Of a stretch of 64,000 bases of DNA, positions 38,893 through 48,845 are shown in pieces. Source of the stretch: Pusillimonas minor. Lineage in GTDB: Bacteria > Pseudomonadota > Gammaproteobacteria > Burkholderiales > Burkholderiaceae_B. The notes under the pieces are model-generated. The model ran no database searches, was not told the DNA's origin, and saw only the letters and a program-made list of their open reading frames with translations. How positions within the stretch are numbered: position 1 is the first letter of the stretch; the number at the start of each line of letters is the position of its first letter. The stretch is taken from assembly GCF_014237865.1 (NCBI RefSeq), contig NZ_JACJUU010000005.1, positions 62,001-126,000 on the forward strand, read 5' to 3'. Position numbers and translations under genes: made by a program.

Positions 38893-39435
38893 TTAACCCT
38901 GCGTTGCGCGAACGCGCATCAAGACCTGGTCGTACTCGACCAGGTCGCCATCTTTGGCCAACACCTCGACTACCTCGCCGCTGACTTCGGCAGCCACCGA
39001 GTTCATGAGCTTCATGACCTCGATGATGCCAATGACCGTATCGGGCTGGACCTTGGCACCGGGTGCGACGAAAGGATCGGCGCCCGGCTTGGGCGCCCGG
39101 TAAAAAACACCCAGCATGGGCGCACGCACGTCGATCAGGCCTGCTGCTGACGACGTCGCGGCGCCGGATGCCGCAGGGGCGTTGGACGAGGCAGTTGCGG
39201 CCGGCGCGTTATTGCCAGCTGCCGGGGCGGCTGACGCGCCCACTGCAGCCACAGGCGCAGCATCGCTGGCGGACCGAACCGGCGCAGGACTTGCCGATGC
39301 CACCGGCTGCGCAGCACCTGCACCGTTGCGACGCAAATCGAGCTTGATGCCGTCGGCCTCGAGGTGGAGTTCATCGAAATGCGAGGTGTTGAGCAACTGA
39401 ATAATGCGTTGCACATCGTCGTGCGTAAAACTCAT
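38893..39435 (-). CDS. Biotin carboxyl carrier protein (AccB-like)
   Basis: Carrier of 180 residues. An N-terminal AccB-like helix domain (about 1-38) is joined by a long Ala/Pro/Ser linker (about 40-100) to the biotinyl domain. The biotinylated lysine is K142 in EVMKLMNSV; the residue before Met-Lys is Val where Ala is usual (A/V-M-K). It is the first gene of the operon and is divergent from the IclR regulator. Confidence 0.9.
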   Translation of the reverse strand: MSFTHDDVQRIIQLLNTSHFDELHLEADGIKLDLRRNGAGAAQPVASASPAPVRSASDAAPVAAVGASAAPAAGNNAPAATASSNAPAASGAATSSAAGLIDVRAPMLGVFYRAPKPGADPFVAPGAKVQPDTVIGIIEVMKLMNSVAAEVSGEVVEVLAKDGDLVEYDQVLMRVRATQG

Positions 39436-39688
39436 GACGGATACTCCGTGGGCACTACGTGCCGGTTAGAACCTGACCCACCCGGAGAACGACGTAAAGT
39501 TTTCACAAACCATGGCCTGCCGGCAAAATGCCACAGCATAAGCACAGTACAAGAAACTAGGTAAAAACCCTTAATATCCTTGTATGAAGCGTGTCTCCGA
39601 GCGTTTTATGTTTTTTTCAATGTTGCCCATGCCCGGCGCAAGGTGCTAGCATCGCCGAACAAGTTTTCAACAGGTGAAAAGCAGCGCG
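39436..39688. promoter_or_regulatory. Divergent promoter region, carboxylase operon / IclR gene
   Basis: This 253-base region separates the carrier-protein gene from the regulator gene and must hold both promoters. IclR-family regulators usually bind such regions. It contains an AT-rich part (39550-39625) but I see no clear long palindrome and assign no operator. Confidence 0.5.
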
Positions 39689-40504
39689 ATGCGAGAGTAC
39701 AAAGTCAAAACCATTCGGGCGCTTGACCGGGGGCTGGAGGTACTGGATTACCTGCACCGTTCACGCAACGCCAGCCTGCACGACCTGCACCTGGCCACGG
39801 GGCTGCCCAAAGCCACATTAACGCGCGTTATTGCTACGCTGGAAGCCCGCGGACTGATCTGGCAGCGGCTGGCCGACGGCGCCTTCATGGCCAGCCACAC
39901 CTACCAGCCCCGCCCGCCACAGGTCAACGACGAGAACTTTTTGGTTGAGGTAGCCTCCCCTATTCTGGAACGACTCTGTCAAAAGGTGAATTGGCCTTCC
40001 ATTTTGGCCGTACCCCGGCTTGACCACATGGAAGTGATAGAAACCAACAGCCCGCGCTCGTATTTTTCGCATATTCCACTGGGCCCCATCGGGTTTCGCG
40101 TCAATATGCTGCGCTCGGCCACCGGCCGCGCGTATCTGGCCTTTTGCGGCGCAGCAGAACGTGAGGCCGTACTACAGCGTTTGCGCACCAGCAACGAGCC
40201 AGGCAACTATTTGGCGCAACGCCCGGAAGCAGTTGCAACCCTGCTGGAAGAAACCCGCAACCGGGGCTATGGCATTCGTACGGAAGATTTTGGCGGGCAC
40301 TACGACAAAACCCGCCGGGAGTTCAACGACGGACGCGATTCGATTGCTGTCCCGGTTTGGGCGGGCGAAGAAGTCGTGGCGGTGGTCAACCTGACCTGGA
40401 TGGACAAAGTGGCCAGCGTTGAGCAAATGGTGAAGAAACATCTGGCCCAGCTATCGCAAGCCACCCGGGAAATTTCAGTCAGGCTGATGTCGCACGAGCA
40501 GTAA
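39689..40504 (+). CDS. IclR-family transcriptional regulator
   Basis: DNA-binding protein of 271 residues from the ATG at 39689; a GTG at 39674 is also possible. The N-terminal winged helix-turn-helix covers LHDLHLATGLPKATLTRVIA, and a GAF-like effector domain fills the C-terminal two thirds. Divergent placement next to the carboxylase/LIV operon suggests that it controls that operon in response to the substrate or a product. Confidence 0.92.
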   Translation: MREYKVKTIRALDRGLEVLDYLHRSRNASLHDLHLATGLPKATLTRVIATLEARGLIWQRLADGAFMASHTYQPRPPQVNDENFLVEVASPILERLCQKVNWPSILAVPRLDHMEVIETNSPRSYFSHIPLGPIGFRVNMLRSATGRAYLAFCGAAEREAVLQRLRTSNEPGNYLAQRPEAVATLLEETRNRGYGIRTEDFGGHYDKTRREFNDGRDSIAVPVWAGEEVVAVVNLTWMDKVASVEQMVKKHLAQLSQATREISVRLMSHEQ

Positions 40505-40592
40505 GCACGACCCGCCATTACGGCAAGCGCGTCTGCAACGCAGGCAGGTCGCCGCCATAAAACCTGCAGCAACCGCCCACGACACTGCGTAT

Positions 40593-41579
40593 TCAGCTAT
40601 GCGCAATGTCTACAACAACCGTCCCCAGCTTCGCGCCCGACTCGACCATTTGATGCGCCTTGACGATGTCATCGAGCGCAAAGCGGGCGGCGACCGAATG
40701 GCGCAGCGCCCCAGACTGCAACAGCCCATTGACAATGCCCAGGCAGGCCGCGCGGTCGGCAGCCGGCAAGTCGTAAACCAAAAAACAATGCAGGCTGTTC
40801 GAATGCCACAACAAGGTGCGTAAATCGATGGGCAACACGCCTGTTGTGTTCGACCCGTAACACACGTAGCGCCCGTGACGCTTCAGAACGTTTTCAGACA
40901 ACAACGCTGCCGTTGACGAGAAATCCATGTCGATGATGACGTCGATCCCCTGCCCATCGGTGAGATCGAGCACTCGCCCGCCAACCGCGTCTGTTTTGTA
41001 ATTGATAATCGCGTCTGCACCGGCCTGTTGTGCGTGAGTAGCCTTTTCGGGGGAACCTGCCGTGCCCAGTACCCGAGCACCCGCCTGAACCGCCAGCTGG
41101 GTGACGTAATGCCCCACGGCGTTGCCCGCCCCCGTCACCAGCACCGTTCGACCGGTAAGGTCTTGGGCCAACCGAATCGCCTGAACAGCCGTCAGCAACG
41201 GAATACCAAAGCCGGCGGCCGCGGCAAAATCGATGGCGTCAGGCAACGGTACAGCTTGCACGTCGGGCAGCACGACATACTCGGCAGCTGTGCCCCAGGC
41301 GCGCGCCCATTGCGCATTCCAGAGCCAAACCCGCTGCCCGAGGCGCGCCGGATCAACGCCCGCCCCGACCTGGTCGATTACGCCCGCACCATCGCTATGC
41401 GGCACGATGCGGTCAAAATCAAGCGGACGACGCTGACGAAACTTGACATCGGACGGGTTAACCCCTGACGTATGGACCCGCACCCGGACTTCGCCGGGGC
41501 CGGCCACAGGCTGGGGCAAGTCGCTTACCGACAACACATCGGTGGCCGCACCATTTTGCGTATACCAGGCAGCTTTCAA
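40593..41579 (-). CDS. Zinc-independent NADPH:quinone reductase-like oxidoreductase (MDR family)
   Basis: Medium-chain dehydrogenase/reductase of 328 residues. An N-terminal GroES-like domain has VHTSGVNPSDVKFR, and the nucleotide-binding turn is VTGAGNAVGHYVTQLA (about 150). The structural zinc cysteines are absent, as in quinone reductases (QOR). It lies 27 bases after the stop side of nothing related: the cphA gene upstream on the same strand ends at 41607?41609, so it starts 27 bases downstream of cphA and could be co-transcribed. No specific substrate can be named. Confidence 0.87.
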   Translation of the reverse strand: MKAAWYTQNGAATDVLSVSDLPQPVAGPGEVRVRVHTSGVNPSDVKFRQRRPLDFDRIVPHSDGAGVIDQVGAGVDPARLGQRVWLWNAQWARAWGTAAEYVVLPDVQAVPLPDAIDFAAAAGFGIPLLTAVQAIRLAQDLTGRTVLVTGAGNAVGHYVTQLAVQAGARVLGTAGSPEKATHAQQAGADAIINYKTDAVGGRVLDLTDGQGIDVIIDMDFSSTAALLSENVLKRHGRYVCYGSNTTGVLPIDLRTLLWHSNSLHCFLVYDLPAADRAACLGIVNGLLQSGALRHSVAARFALDDIVKAHQMVESGAKLGTVVVDIAHS

Positions 41580-41606
41580 AACGTTTCCCTTATCGTTGCA
41601 AAACGA

Positions 41607-44183
41607 TCAGGCCGCTTCAGCCACCCTGCGGGCAATATGCGCCAGCGCCTCTTCGACCTGATCAATCAGTATCAGACATAAGTCACCTGCCCGCAAACGC
41701 TGCAAGGCCAGATCGATGGCCACAAACTCGCCATGGATTTCGTCAATCTGACGCGCACGCTTGGCACCGACCAACCCCTGACGCAGCAAGGCCACCACTT
41801 CGCCTTCGGCACGGCCGCGCTGACACATGTCTTCGTAAAGAATAACCTCATCAAAGGCGTCACCCAGAATTTCGGTTTGGCGGGTGATGTCTTCGTCGCG
41901 GCGATCGCCGGCACCGCTGATGACAACACTGCGATGCGTTGCAGGCAATTGGTCAACGGCCTGCACCAGCGCCAGCATAGCGTCGGGGTTGTGCCCGTAA
42001 TCGGCAATCACGGTCGCGCCGTTATAGCTGAACATATTGAAGCGGCCGGGCGCGGTTTGCGCATCGTTGACGAACGATGCCAAACCTTTTTGCATGTCTT
42101 CGAAGGACAAGCCCAGCGCCCAGGCGGCCGCCATCGCGGCCATGGCGTTTTCAACCTGAAAACCAATACGTCCGTTTTGCGTCAGCGGAATACCTGACAG
42201 CGCAAAGCTTTGCTCTGATGCACCCTCGGCCAGGATGATGCGGCCGGGCTCGACAAACACCACCCGTTGGCCTTGCGCACGATGCGTGGCCAGCACAGGG
42301 TGGGACGGGTCGGCCGAAAAGAAAATAACTTGGCCCGGGCAATTGGCGGCCATCCCGGCCACAATCGGGTCGGCGGCGTTCAGAACGGCCCTCCCCGTTG
42401 GCGCGACGTTCTCGACCACGACACGCTTTACAGCAGCCAGGTCTTCGACCGTTGTAATGTAGTTAAGCCCCAGATGATCGCCCACGCCGATGTTGGTGAC
42501 CACCGCAACGTCACAGCGGTCAAAAGCCAACCCTTCACGCAGAATGCCGCCGCGCGCGGTTTCGAACACGGCTGCATCAACATAGGGGTGCAGTAATACA
42601 TGCCGCGCACTGCGCGGCCCACTGCAATCGCCGGTATCTATGCACTGGTTACCCACATAAACGCCGTCAGAATTGGTCATGCCCACGCACTTGCCGGTAA
42701 CCCCCAACAGGTGAGCGATTAAACGGGTTGTGGTGGTTTTACCGTTGGTGCCGGCCACCGCAGTTATCGGCACACGACCCGTTTCGCCCTCGGTGAACAT
42801 GGCATCGATAATTGATTCGCCTACGGGGCGAGGCTTGCCAAAAGAAGGCGCCAGATGCATGCGCAACCCCGGTGCGGCATTGACTTCAACAATACAACCA
42901 TTGTCTTGGGTCAGGGGCTCGAAGACGTTCTGCGCCACAAGGTCAATGCCACAGATATCCAGCCCCACCATACGCGCAGCCGCCACGGCCACTTCGGCCA
43001 GCTCGGGGTGCACCTGGTCGGTGACATCGGTAGCGCTGCCGCCCGTACTGAGGTTGGCGTTATTGCGCAGCGTAACCAATACGCCATTTTCGGGGATTGA
43101 GCCCGGCGTATAGCCCTGTCGGGCCAAGGTCGCAAGAGCGATTTCGTCATCGAGCCGGATACGCGTCAGCGACGTGCCATGGCCTTCGCCTCGCGCCGGG
43201 TCAGCATTAACGGCCTCAACCAGTTCGGCAATGGTGCGTACACCGTCGCCTATGACCTGCGGCGGATCGCGCCGGGCTGCGGCCACCAATTGGTTGCCGA
43301 CCACCAGCAACCGAAAGTCGTGCCCGGGAAAATAACGTTCGACAATGACGTCATTGCAAATATCGGCGGCGACACTAAAGGCCTGCAACACCGCTTCGCG
43401 GCTTTGCAAATTAACAGCCACCCCTTTGCCCTGGTTGCCGTCGCGCGGCTTGACCACGACCGGCAAGCCGACTGCCTGTGCGGCCTCCCACGCCTGCTCG
43501 GCCTCTTGCACAATGCGGCCTTCGGGCACCGAAATCCCGGCAGACGCCAGCAAACGTTTCGTCAACGCCTTGTCTTGCGCAATGGCTTCTGCAATGGCGC
43601 TGGTGCGGTCGGTTTCGGCAGCCTGGATACGCCGCTGGCGACGCCCCCAGCCAAACTGCACAAGGCTGCCTTGCGTTAGGCGATGATAAGGAATACCCCG
43701 GCGGTGCGCCGCCTGGACAATGGCGCCGGTGCTGGGCCCAAGACGCACGTCTTCGTCCATCTCGCGCAAACGCGACAACACGGGCGCCAGCTCGAACGGC
43801 GTGTCGGCCAATGCGGCATCGCATAACTCACGAGCGTCATCCAACGCCTGACGCCCAACCTCTTCTTCGGTATATTCGACAATGACCTGGTAAACACCGG
43901 GCTCGAAGGTAGGCGCTACCCGGCAAAAAGAAACCGGGCAACCCGCCAACGCCTGTAATCGCAATGCGGCACTGGCCAGTACGTGCGCCATGGATAAGGG
44001 TTGCTCCTGCCCGGCGGGCTTCAGCATATCGATGTCCGGAAAGCGGGCACGGATGCGCACCTCGAAACCATCCATGGCCTCGATATCCTGCTCGTTCGAA
44101 TCGCAGGCCACTACGGCTTCGATCGATGTCTGCCGACCCCAAAGATTCGGGCCACGCAGCGCCCTGATACGTGTAATTTCCAT
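41607..44183 (-). CDS. cphA: Cyanophycin synthetase
   Basis: Enzyme of 858 residues that builds the nitrogen store cyanophycin (multi-L-arginyl-poly-L-aspartate). An N-terminal domain (about 1-160) is followed by an ATP-grasp domain with GNQGKGVAV (about 247) that adds aspartate, and a Mur-ligase-like domain with P-loop GTNGKTTTT (about 478) that adds arginine. The C-terminal Mur lobe is complete, with ADYGHNPDAML (about 728). Length is near the usual 870-900. It lies 15 bases after the second, shorter synthetase gene, so both are in one operon. Confidence 0.93.
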   Translation of the reverse strand: MEITRIRALRGPNLWGRQTSIEAVVACDSNEQDIEAMDGFEVRIRARFPDIDMLKPAGQEQPLSMAHVLASAALRLQALAGCPVSFCRVAPTFEPGVYQVIVEYTEEEVGRQALDDARELCDAALADTPFELAPVLSRLREMDEDVRLGPSTGAIVQAAHRRGIPYHRLTQGSLVQFGWGRRQRRIQAAETDRTSAIAEAIAQDKALTKRLLASAGISVPEGRIVQEAEQAWEAAQAVGLPVVVKPRDGNQGKGVAVNLQSREAVLQAFSVAADICNDVIVERYFPGHDFRLLVVGNQLVAAARRDPPQVIGDGVRTIAELVEAVNADPARGEGHGTSLTRIRLDDEIALATLARQGYTPGSIPENGVLVTLRNNANLSTGGSATDVTDQVHPELAEVAVAAARMVGLDICGIDLVAQNVFEPLTQDNGCIVEVNAAPGLRMHLAPSFGKPRPVGESIIDAMFTEGETGRVPITAVAGTNGKTTTTRLIAHLLGVTGKCVGMTNSDGVYVGNQCIDTGDCSGPRSARHVLLHPYVDAAVFETARGGILREGLAFDRCDVAVVTNIGVGDHLGLNYITTVEDLAAVKRVVVENVAPTGRAVLNAADPIVAGMAANCPGQVIFFSADPSHPVLATHRAQGQRVVFVEPGRIILAEGASEQSFALSGIPLTQNGRIGFQVENAMAAMAAAWALGLSFEDMQKGLASFVNDAQTAPGRFNMFSYNGATVIADYGHNPDAMLALVQAVDQLPATHRSVVISGAGDRRDEDITRQTEILGDAFDEVILYEDMCQRGRAEGEVVALLRQGLVGAKRARQIDEIHGEFVAIDLALQRLRAGDLCLILIDQVEEALAHIARRVAEAA

Positions 44184-44198
44184 CGACTACAGACCTCG

Positions 44199-46412
44199 TC
44201 AAGGATGAACGGACGGCGAGACGGCCGACCCGCTTTGAACCATGCCTTCGGAAGCGGCATGCCCATAGGTTTGAATACCCGCGCGAATGACCTCGGTTTG
44301 CACGCCCAACGACCAGGCCGCTGCAACGGCGGCAAGCACGGACAGCGTCAGTGCTGCAGAGGTGCCGGCATCGGTCACGGGCACCATGGCCAGCTCGGTC
44401 AGCACCGACTGCTCGGCGCCGTCCAGCATGACGATCCAGCCGTCTTTGGTGACCACTGCCCGACCGCCATTGGCGCGATGCGCGGCGATGGCCTCGCTGC
44501 CTGCCGACATGCCAAAAAGAACGACGCTGCCGTCGCACAAATCAGCCATTTCAAGTACGGCCGGGTCGTCGGCATTCAGCACAGCGGCGCCCTGCTTCTG
44601 CACCACATCGACCTGGGTGCGATACACCTTGAACAACTGGTCGGCATCCTCAATGTAAAGATCAGGCAAGGTTTCATCGACGTCGATACCGGTCACTACA
44701 CCCACACGGCAACGCTCGTAGGCCAGCCCCTCGGTCAGAATGGTTCGGGCACCGTTTTCTATGACAGCCGCCTGAACGGCTGAGTTCAGTAAGGTCCGGC
44801 GCGCGCAGTCCCAGCCATCGCAATCGGCTGCACTGACCAGTCGGCGATCAAACACGAGCCCGTCGCTGCAGGCCAGCCCGATGTAGTAGCCCTGCAACCG
44901 CAGCAAATGCGTCAAAATGCGCGACACCGTTGTTTTGCCACGGCTGCCCGTGATACCCACCACGGGGATCTGGCCGTTGGTATCGCCCGGAAACAGGTGG
45001 TTGATGATGGCCTCGCCAACCGGCTGGGCCTCGCCGGCCGAAGGCTTCAGGTGCATCAGCAACCCCGGCCCGGCATTGACTTCGACAATGGCGCCGCCCT
45101 GGGCAGACAACGGCAACGCAATATCGCTGACGACCAGGTCAATGCCCGCAATATCCAGGCCCACAGCCCGCGCCGCAAGCACGACCAGATCGCGGGTTGT
45201 GGGGTGTACCTTGTCGGTGACGTCGATCGAGACATTGCCGTTGCGCTGAATAAGGACACGCTTGCCGGCGACAGGCACCGATTGCGCGTCGTAGCCTTGA
45301 CGGCCAATTTCAAGGCGGGCCGCCGAATCGAGGCGCACAACATTCAGGGGCTGGGTTTCATCGCTGCCCCGACGCGGGTCAGAATTGATCTGAAGCTCGA
45401 TCAAGGCTTCGATGGTGTTAACCCCGTCGCCAACGACGCTTACCGCGTCGCCACGGGCGGCAGCCACCATCCGGTCGCCCACAACCAGCAAGCGGTGCTC
45501 GTCGCCCGGAATAAAACGCTCGACCAGCACGCCGCTGCCTTCATCAACCGCAACGGCATAGGCGGTTTCAATTTCTTCACGCGTGGTCAGGTTGGTAAAA
45601 ACGCCACGACCGTGATTGCCGTCGGTGGGTTTGACTACCACCGGCAGCCCCAGATCGGTCGCCACCTCCCAGGCCTCATCCACCGAATCAACCTCTTGCC
45701 CTTCAGGCACCGGGACACCGCAACGACCCAGAATTCGGCGTGTGAGTTCTTTATTACCCGCAATGCCCTCGGCAATCGCGCTGGTCTGGTCGGTTTCTGC
45801 TGTCCAGATGCGACGCTGTGCGGCACCGTAACCTAGCTGTACCAGATTGTGCTCGTCGCTCAGACGGATCATGGGAATGTCGCGATCGTCGGCCGCATTG
45901 ACGATGGCCTCGGTACTTGGCCCCAAGCGCAAATCGGTCGCAATATCGCGTAATTTTTCAACGATGGCATCGACGTCGTAGGGTTGGTCTTCTATGGCCG
46001 CCATGACCAGGTCGCGCGCAGCCAGTACGGCCTCGCGGGTCAGAGGTTCGCACCAGGCGCGAACCACCACCTTGTAGACGCCCCGCACCGATGTTTCGCG
46101 CGCACGGCCCAGGCCACCCGGGAAACCCGCCAGCGTTTGCAGCTCTAGAGCAACGTGTTCAAGAATATGCGCCGGCCAAGTGCCGTCGCGCAAACGTTGT
46201 AAAAAACCACCACGTTCGCCGACACTGCAGCGGTGCTCAACCAGGCCGGGCAACCAGACTGCCAGACGTTCGTTAAAACCAGGCAAGAGGTTGGAGGGGT
46301 AATCTTCGAGCTCGCCGATATCGACCCAGACTTCAAGCAAAGGTCTATACGCCCAGATACTGGGGCCGCGCAAAGAAAACATCCGAAGGATATTGATCTG
46401 TTTTCTGGACAT
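44199..46412 (-). CDS. Second cyanophycin synthetase (CphA'-like), lacking the C-terminal Mur lobe
   Basis: Protein of 737 residues from the ATG at 46412 (MSRKQINILRMFSLRGPSIW); the longer frame from 46505 adds residues unlike the family. N-terminal and ATP-grasp domains are intact (GNHGRGVFT, about 264). The Mur-like P-loop is GSRGKTTVS (about 489), with Arg replacing the usual Asn of GTNGKTT. The chain ends shortly after the central Mur domain (YGHAASEGMVQSG), without the C-terminal lobe that carries GHNPDA in the partner. It may add only one amino acid, use dipeptides, or be a structural partner of the full enzyme. Confidence 0.88.
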   Translation of the reverse strand: MSRKQINILRMFSLRGPSIWAYRPLLEVWVDIGELEDYPSNLLPGFNERLAVWLPGLVEHRCSVGERGGFLQRLRDGTWPAHILEHVALELQTLAGFPGGLGRARETSVRGVYKVVVRAWCEPLTREAVLAARDLVMAAIEDQPYDVDAIVEKLRDIATDLRLGPSTEAIVNAADDRDIPMIRLSDEHNLVQLGYGAAQRRIWTAETDQTSAIAEGIAGNKELTRRILGRCGVPVPEGQEVDSVDEAWEVATDLGLPVVVKPTDGNHGRGVFTNLTTREEIETAYAVAVDEGSGVLVERFIPGDEHRLLVVGDRMVAAARGDAVSVVGDGVNTIEALIELQINSDPRRGSDETQPLNVVRLDSAARLEIGRQGYDAQSVPVAGKRVLIQRNGNVSIDVTDKVHPTTRDLVVLAARAVGLDIAGIDLVVSDIALPLSAQGGAIVEVNAGPGLLMHLKPSAGEAQPVGEAIINHLFPGDTNGQIPVVGITGSRGKTTVSRILTHLLRLQGYYIGLACSDGLVFDRRLVSAADCDGWDCARRTLLNSAVQAAVIENGARTILTEGLAYERCRVGVVTGIDVDETLPDLYIEDADQLFKVYRTQVDVVQKQGAAVLNADDPAVLEMADLCDGSVVLFGMSAGSEAIAAHRANGGRAVVTKDGWIVMLDGAEQSVLTELAMVPVTDAGTSAALTLSVLAAVAAAWSLGVQTEVIRAGIQTYGHAASEGMVQSGSAVSPSVHP

Positions 46413-46598
46413 GAGAGAAAGCCGGAGGACGGCAAAAGAGACACGCTGGAACCCAGAGAATTCTGGTGCACAAATTAGACTCCTGCCGCTGCAACTGTGC
46501 AACAAAATACTCGCGCGGGATCACGTCTGACGCGATAATGTCGCAAATCTGCATAAACCCGCCCTTTGCCCTGGTCTTCGCCGCCTCAAGCACCTTTC

Positions 46599-48845
46599 AT
46601 GACTGCCCCCACCTCTATAACCTTGCCCGCAGCCGGGCAGTACACGCGCGAATGGCTCGACCAGATCCAGACGAAACTTCTGGCGGATGAACGCCTGATC
46701 GGCTGGATGCCCCTGGACCTGGACGCTGACATGACCTTCCGGGCCGGCATACTGGTACTTACCAACCTGCGCCTGCTGGCGCGGCACACCGGCCAGGATT
46801 GGGACGCGCATGCGCTGTCACCCGAGAGCCAACTGGACCACGTCGACCAGCATGGCGTGGGCCACCTCAGCCTGCACAACGGTCAAGCCACCATCGGCCG
46901 CTGGCACTACACGTTAAGCCACGGGCCCGCCGCAAGACAATTGCTTGACCTGTTCGCCGCCCGCAAGCAAGGTCTCGCGTCCGACCCCGTTACCGATGAC
47001 GCGACGACCGCGCAGCCCGAGATCGCCGCACCGGTAAACCTTGTCAGCCCGCCATCAACCTGGGCGCTGTTCCGGCTTTGGCGCTTTGCCCGCCCCTACC
47101 AGTGGCCCTTGTTTATCGGGTTTGTGCTCACCATCACTTCAACGGCTGCGGCGCTGGTCCCTCCGTATCTGACGATGCCGCTGATGGACAAGGTACTCAT
47201 CCCGTTCCAGAACGGCGTGCCTATTGACTGGGCCCTGGTCAAATACTACCTTGGGGGGTTGTTGCTGGCGTCGTTACTGGCCTGGGTACTGGGCTGGGGC
47301 CGCACCTACCTGCTGGCCAAAGTCAGCGAACGCATCGGCGCCGACCTGCGCACCACCGCCTACCAGCACCTGCAAACCCTGTCGCTGCAATACTTTGGCG
47401 GCAAGCGTACGGGCGACCTGATTTCCCGTATCGGGTCAGAGTCCGACCGGCTCTGCGTCTTTTTATCGTTGCACCTGCTCGATTTTTTAACCGACGTCCT
47501 GATGATCGTCATGACGGCCATCATTTTGTTCTCGATCAATCCGTGGCTGGCGGTTGTCACACTCATTCCACTGCCGTTCATCGCCTGGCTCATTCATCTT
47601 GTCCGCGACCGGCTTCGCCATGGTTTCGAACGTGCTGACCGGGTCTGGTCAGAACTGACCAACGTACTGACTGACACTATCCCCGGCATTCGTGTGGTCA
47701 AGGCCTTTGCCCAAGAAAAACGTGAAGTACAGCGCTTTCGCGATGCCAACGACCGCAATCTGGTCATTAACGACCGGGTCAACCGTTTATGGGCGCTGTT
47801 CTCGCCCACCGTTACGTTCTTGACCGAAATCGGATTGTTGGTGGTGTGGGGCTTTGGCATTTGGCTGGTTTCGGTCGAAGAAATCACGGTAGGGGTACTG
47901 ACCGCCTTCCTGACTTACATCAGCCGGTTCTATATCCGGCTCGATGCCATGAGCCGGATCGTGTCGCACACCCAGCGTGCCGCGGCCGGCGCCAAACGTA
48001 TTTTCGACATTCTCGACCATGTGTCCAGCGTCCCCGAACCCGTCAAGCCCAAACACCTGACGCGGGTTGAAGGTGGGCTGCAACTGAACCGTATTGGCTT
48101 TCGTTACGGCAGCCGGCAAGTCATTCATAACCTCAGCCTCGACATCCGGCCGGGTGAAATGATCGGGCTGGTGGGCCACAGCGGTTCGGGTAAAAGCACG
48201 CTGGTCAACCTGATCTGCCGCTTCTACGACGTCACCGAAGGTAGCGTCCGCATCGATGGCGTCGACATCCGCGACCTGCCCATCGCCGAATATCGCCGCC
48301 ATATCGGGCTGGTGCTGCAAGAGCCCTTCTTGTTCTTCGGCACCATTGCCGAAAACATTGCCTACGGCAAACCCGAAGCCTCGCGTGAAGACATTATTGC
48401 GGCGGCCAAGGCGGCCCACGCCCACGAGTTCATTTTGCGGTTGCCCCATGGGTACGACTCGCTGGTGGGTGAGCGCGGGCAGGCGTTATCGGGCGGCGAG
48501 CGCCAGCGCATTTCCATTGCACGCGCGTTGCTTATCGATCCGCGCATCCTCATTCTTGACGAAGCAACGTCATCGGTCGACACCACCACCGAGAAGGAAA
48601 TCCAGACAGCGCTGGACAACCTGGTCAAAGGCCGTACGACCATTTCTATTGCGCACCGGCTAAGCACGCTGCGCAAGGCCGACCGACTGGTCGTCATGGA
48701 CAAGGGACAAGTGGTAGAAACCGGTCGCCACGACGACTTGCTGGCCAAGAACGGCGCCTATGCGCGCCTGTACCATGCGCAATCACAACTTAACGATCAC
48801 CCACCGGCATCGGCCGGCAGCGAAAGCCATGACAACGACGAATAA
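46599..48845 (+). CDS. Cyanophycin-associated ABC exporter with extra N-terminal domain
   Basis: Half-transporter of 748 residues from the ATG at 46599 (an in-frame TTG lies at 46566). Residues about 1-140 form a soluble domain (LLADERLIGWMPLDLDADM, GILVLTNLRLLARH) that looks like a PH-type fold. Then come six helices of a type I exporter and an ATPase with Walker A GHSGSGKST, signature LSGGERQRISIARAL and Walker B ILILDEATSSVD. It is divergent from the cyanophycin genes, an arrangement that I recall as recurrent in betaproteobacteria. What it moves is unknown. Confidence 0.88.
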   Translation: MTAPTSITLPAAGQYTREWLDQIQTKLLADERLIGWMPLDLDADMTFRAGILVLTNLRLLARHTGQDWDAHALSPESQLDHVDQHGVGHLSLHNGQATIGRWHYTLSHGPAARQLLDLFAARKQGLASDPVTDDATTAQPEIAAPVNLVSPPSTWALFRLWRFARPYQWPLFIGFVLTITSTAAALVPPYLTMPLMDKVLIPFQNGVPIDWALVKYYLGGLLLASLLAWVLGWGRTYLLAKVSERIGADLRTTAYQHLQTLSLQYFGGKRTGDLISRIGSESDRLCVFLSLHLLDFLTDVLMIVMTAIILFSINPWLAVVTLIPLPFIAWLIHLVRDRLRHGFERADRVWSELTNVLTDTIPGIRVVKAFAQEKREVQRFRDANDRNLVINDRVNRLWALFSPTVTFLTEIGLLVVWGFGIWLVSVEEITVGVLTAFLTYISRFYIRLDAMSRIVSHTQRAAAGAKRIFDILDHVSSVPEPVKPKHLTRVEGGLQLNRIGFRYGSRQVIHNLSLDIRPGEMIGLVGHSGSGKSTLVNLICRFYDVTEGSVRIDGVDIRDLPIAEYRRHIGLVLQEPFLFFGTIAENIAYGKPEASREDIIAAAKAAHAHEFILRLPHGYDSLVGERGQALSGGERQRISIARALLIDPRILILDEATSSVDTTTEKEIQTALDNLVKGRTTISIAHRLSTLRKADRLVVMDKGQVVETGRHDDLLAKNGAYARLYHAQSQLNDHPPASAGSESHDNDE

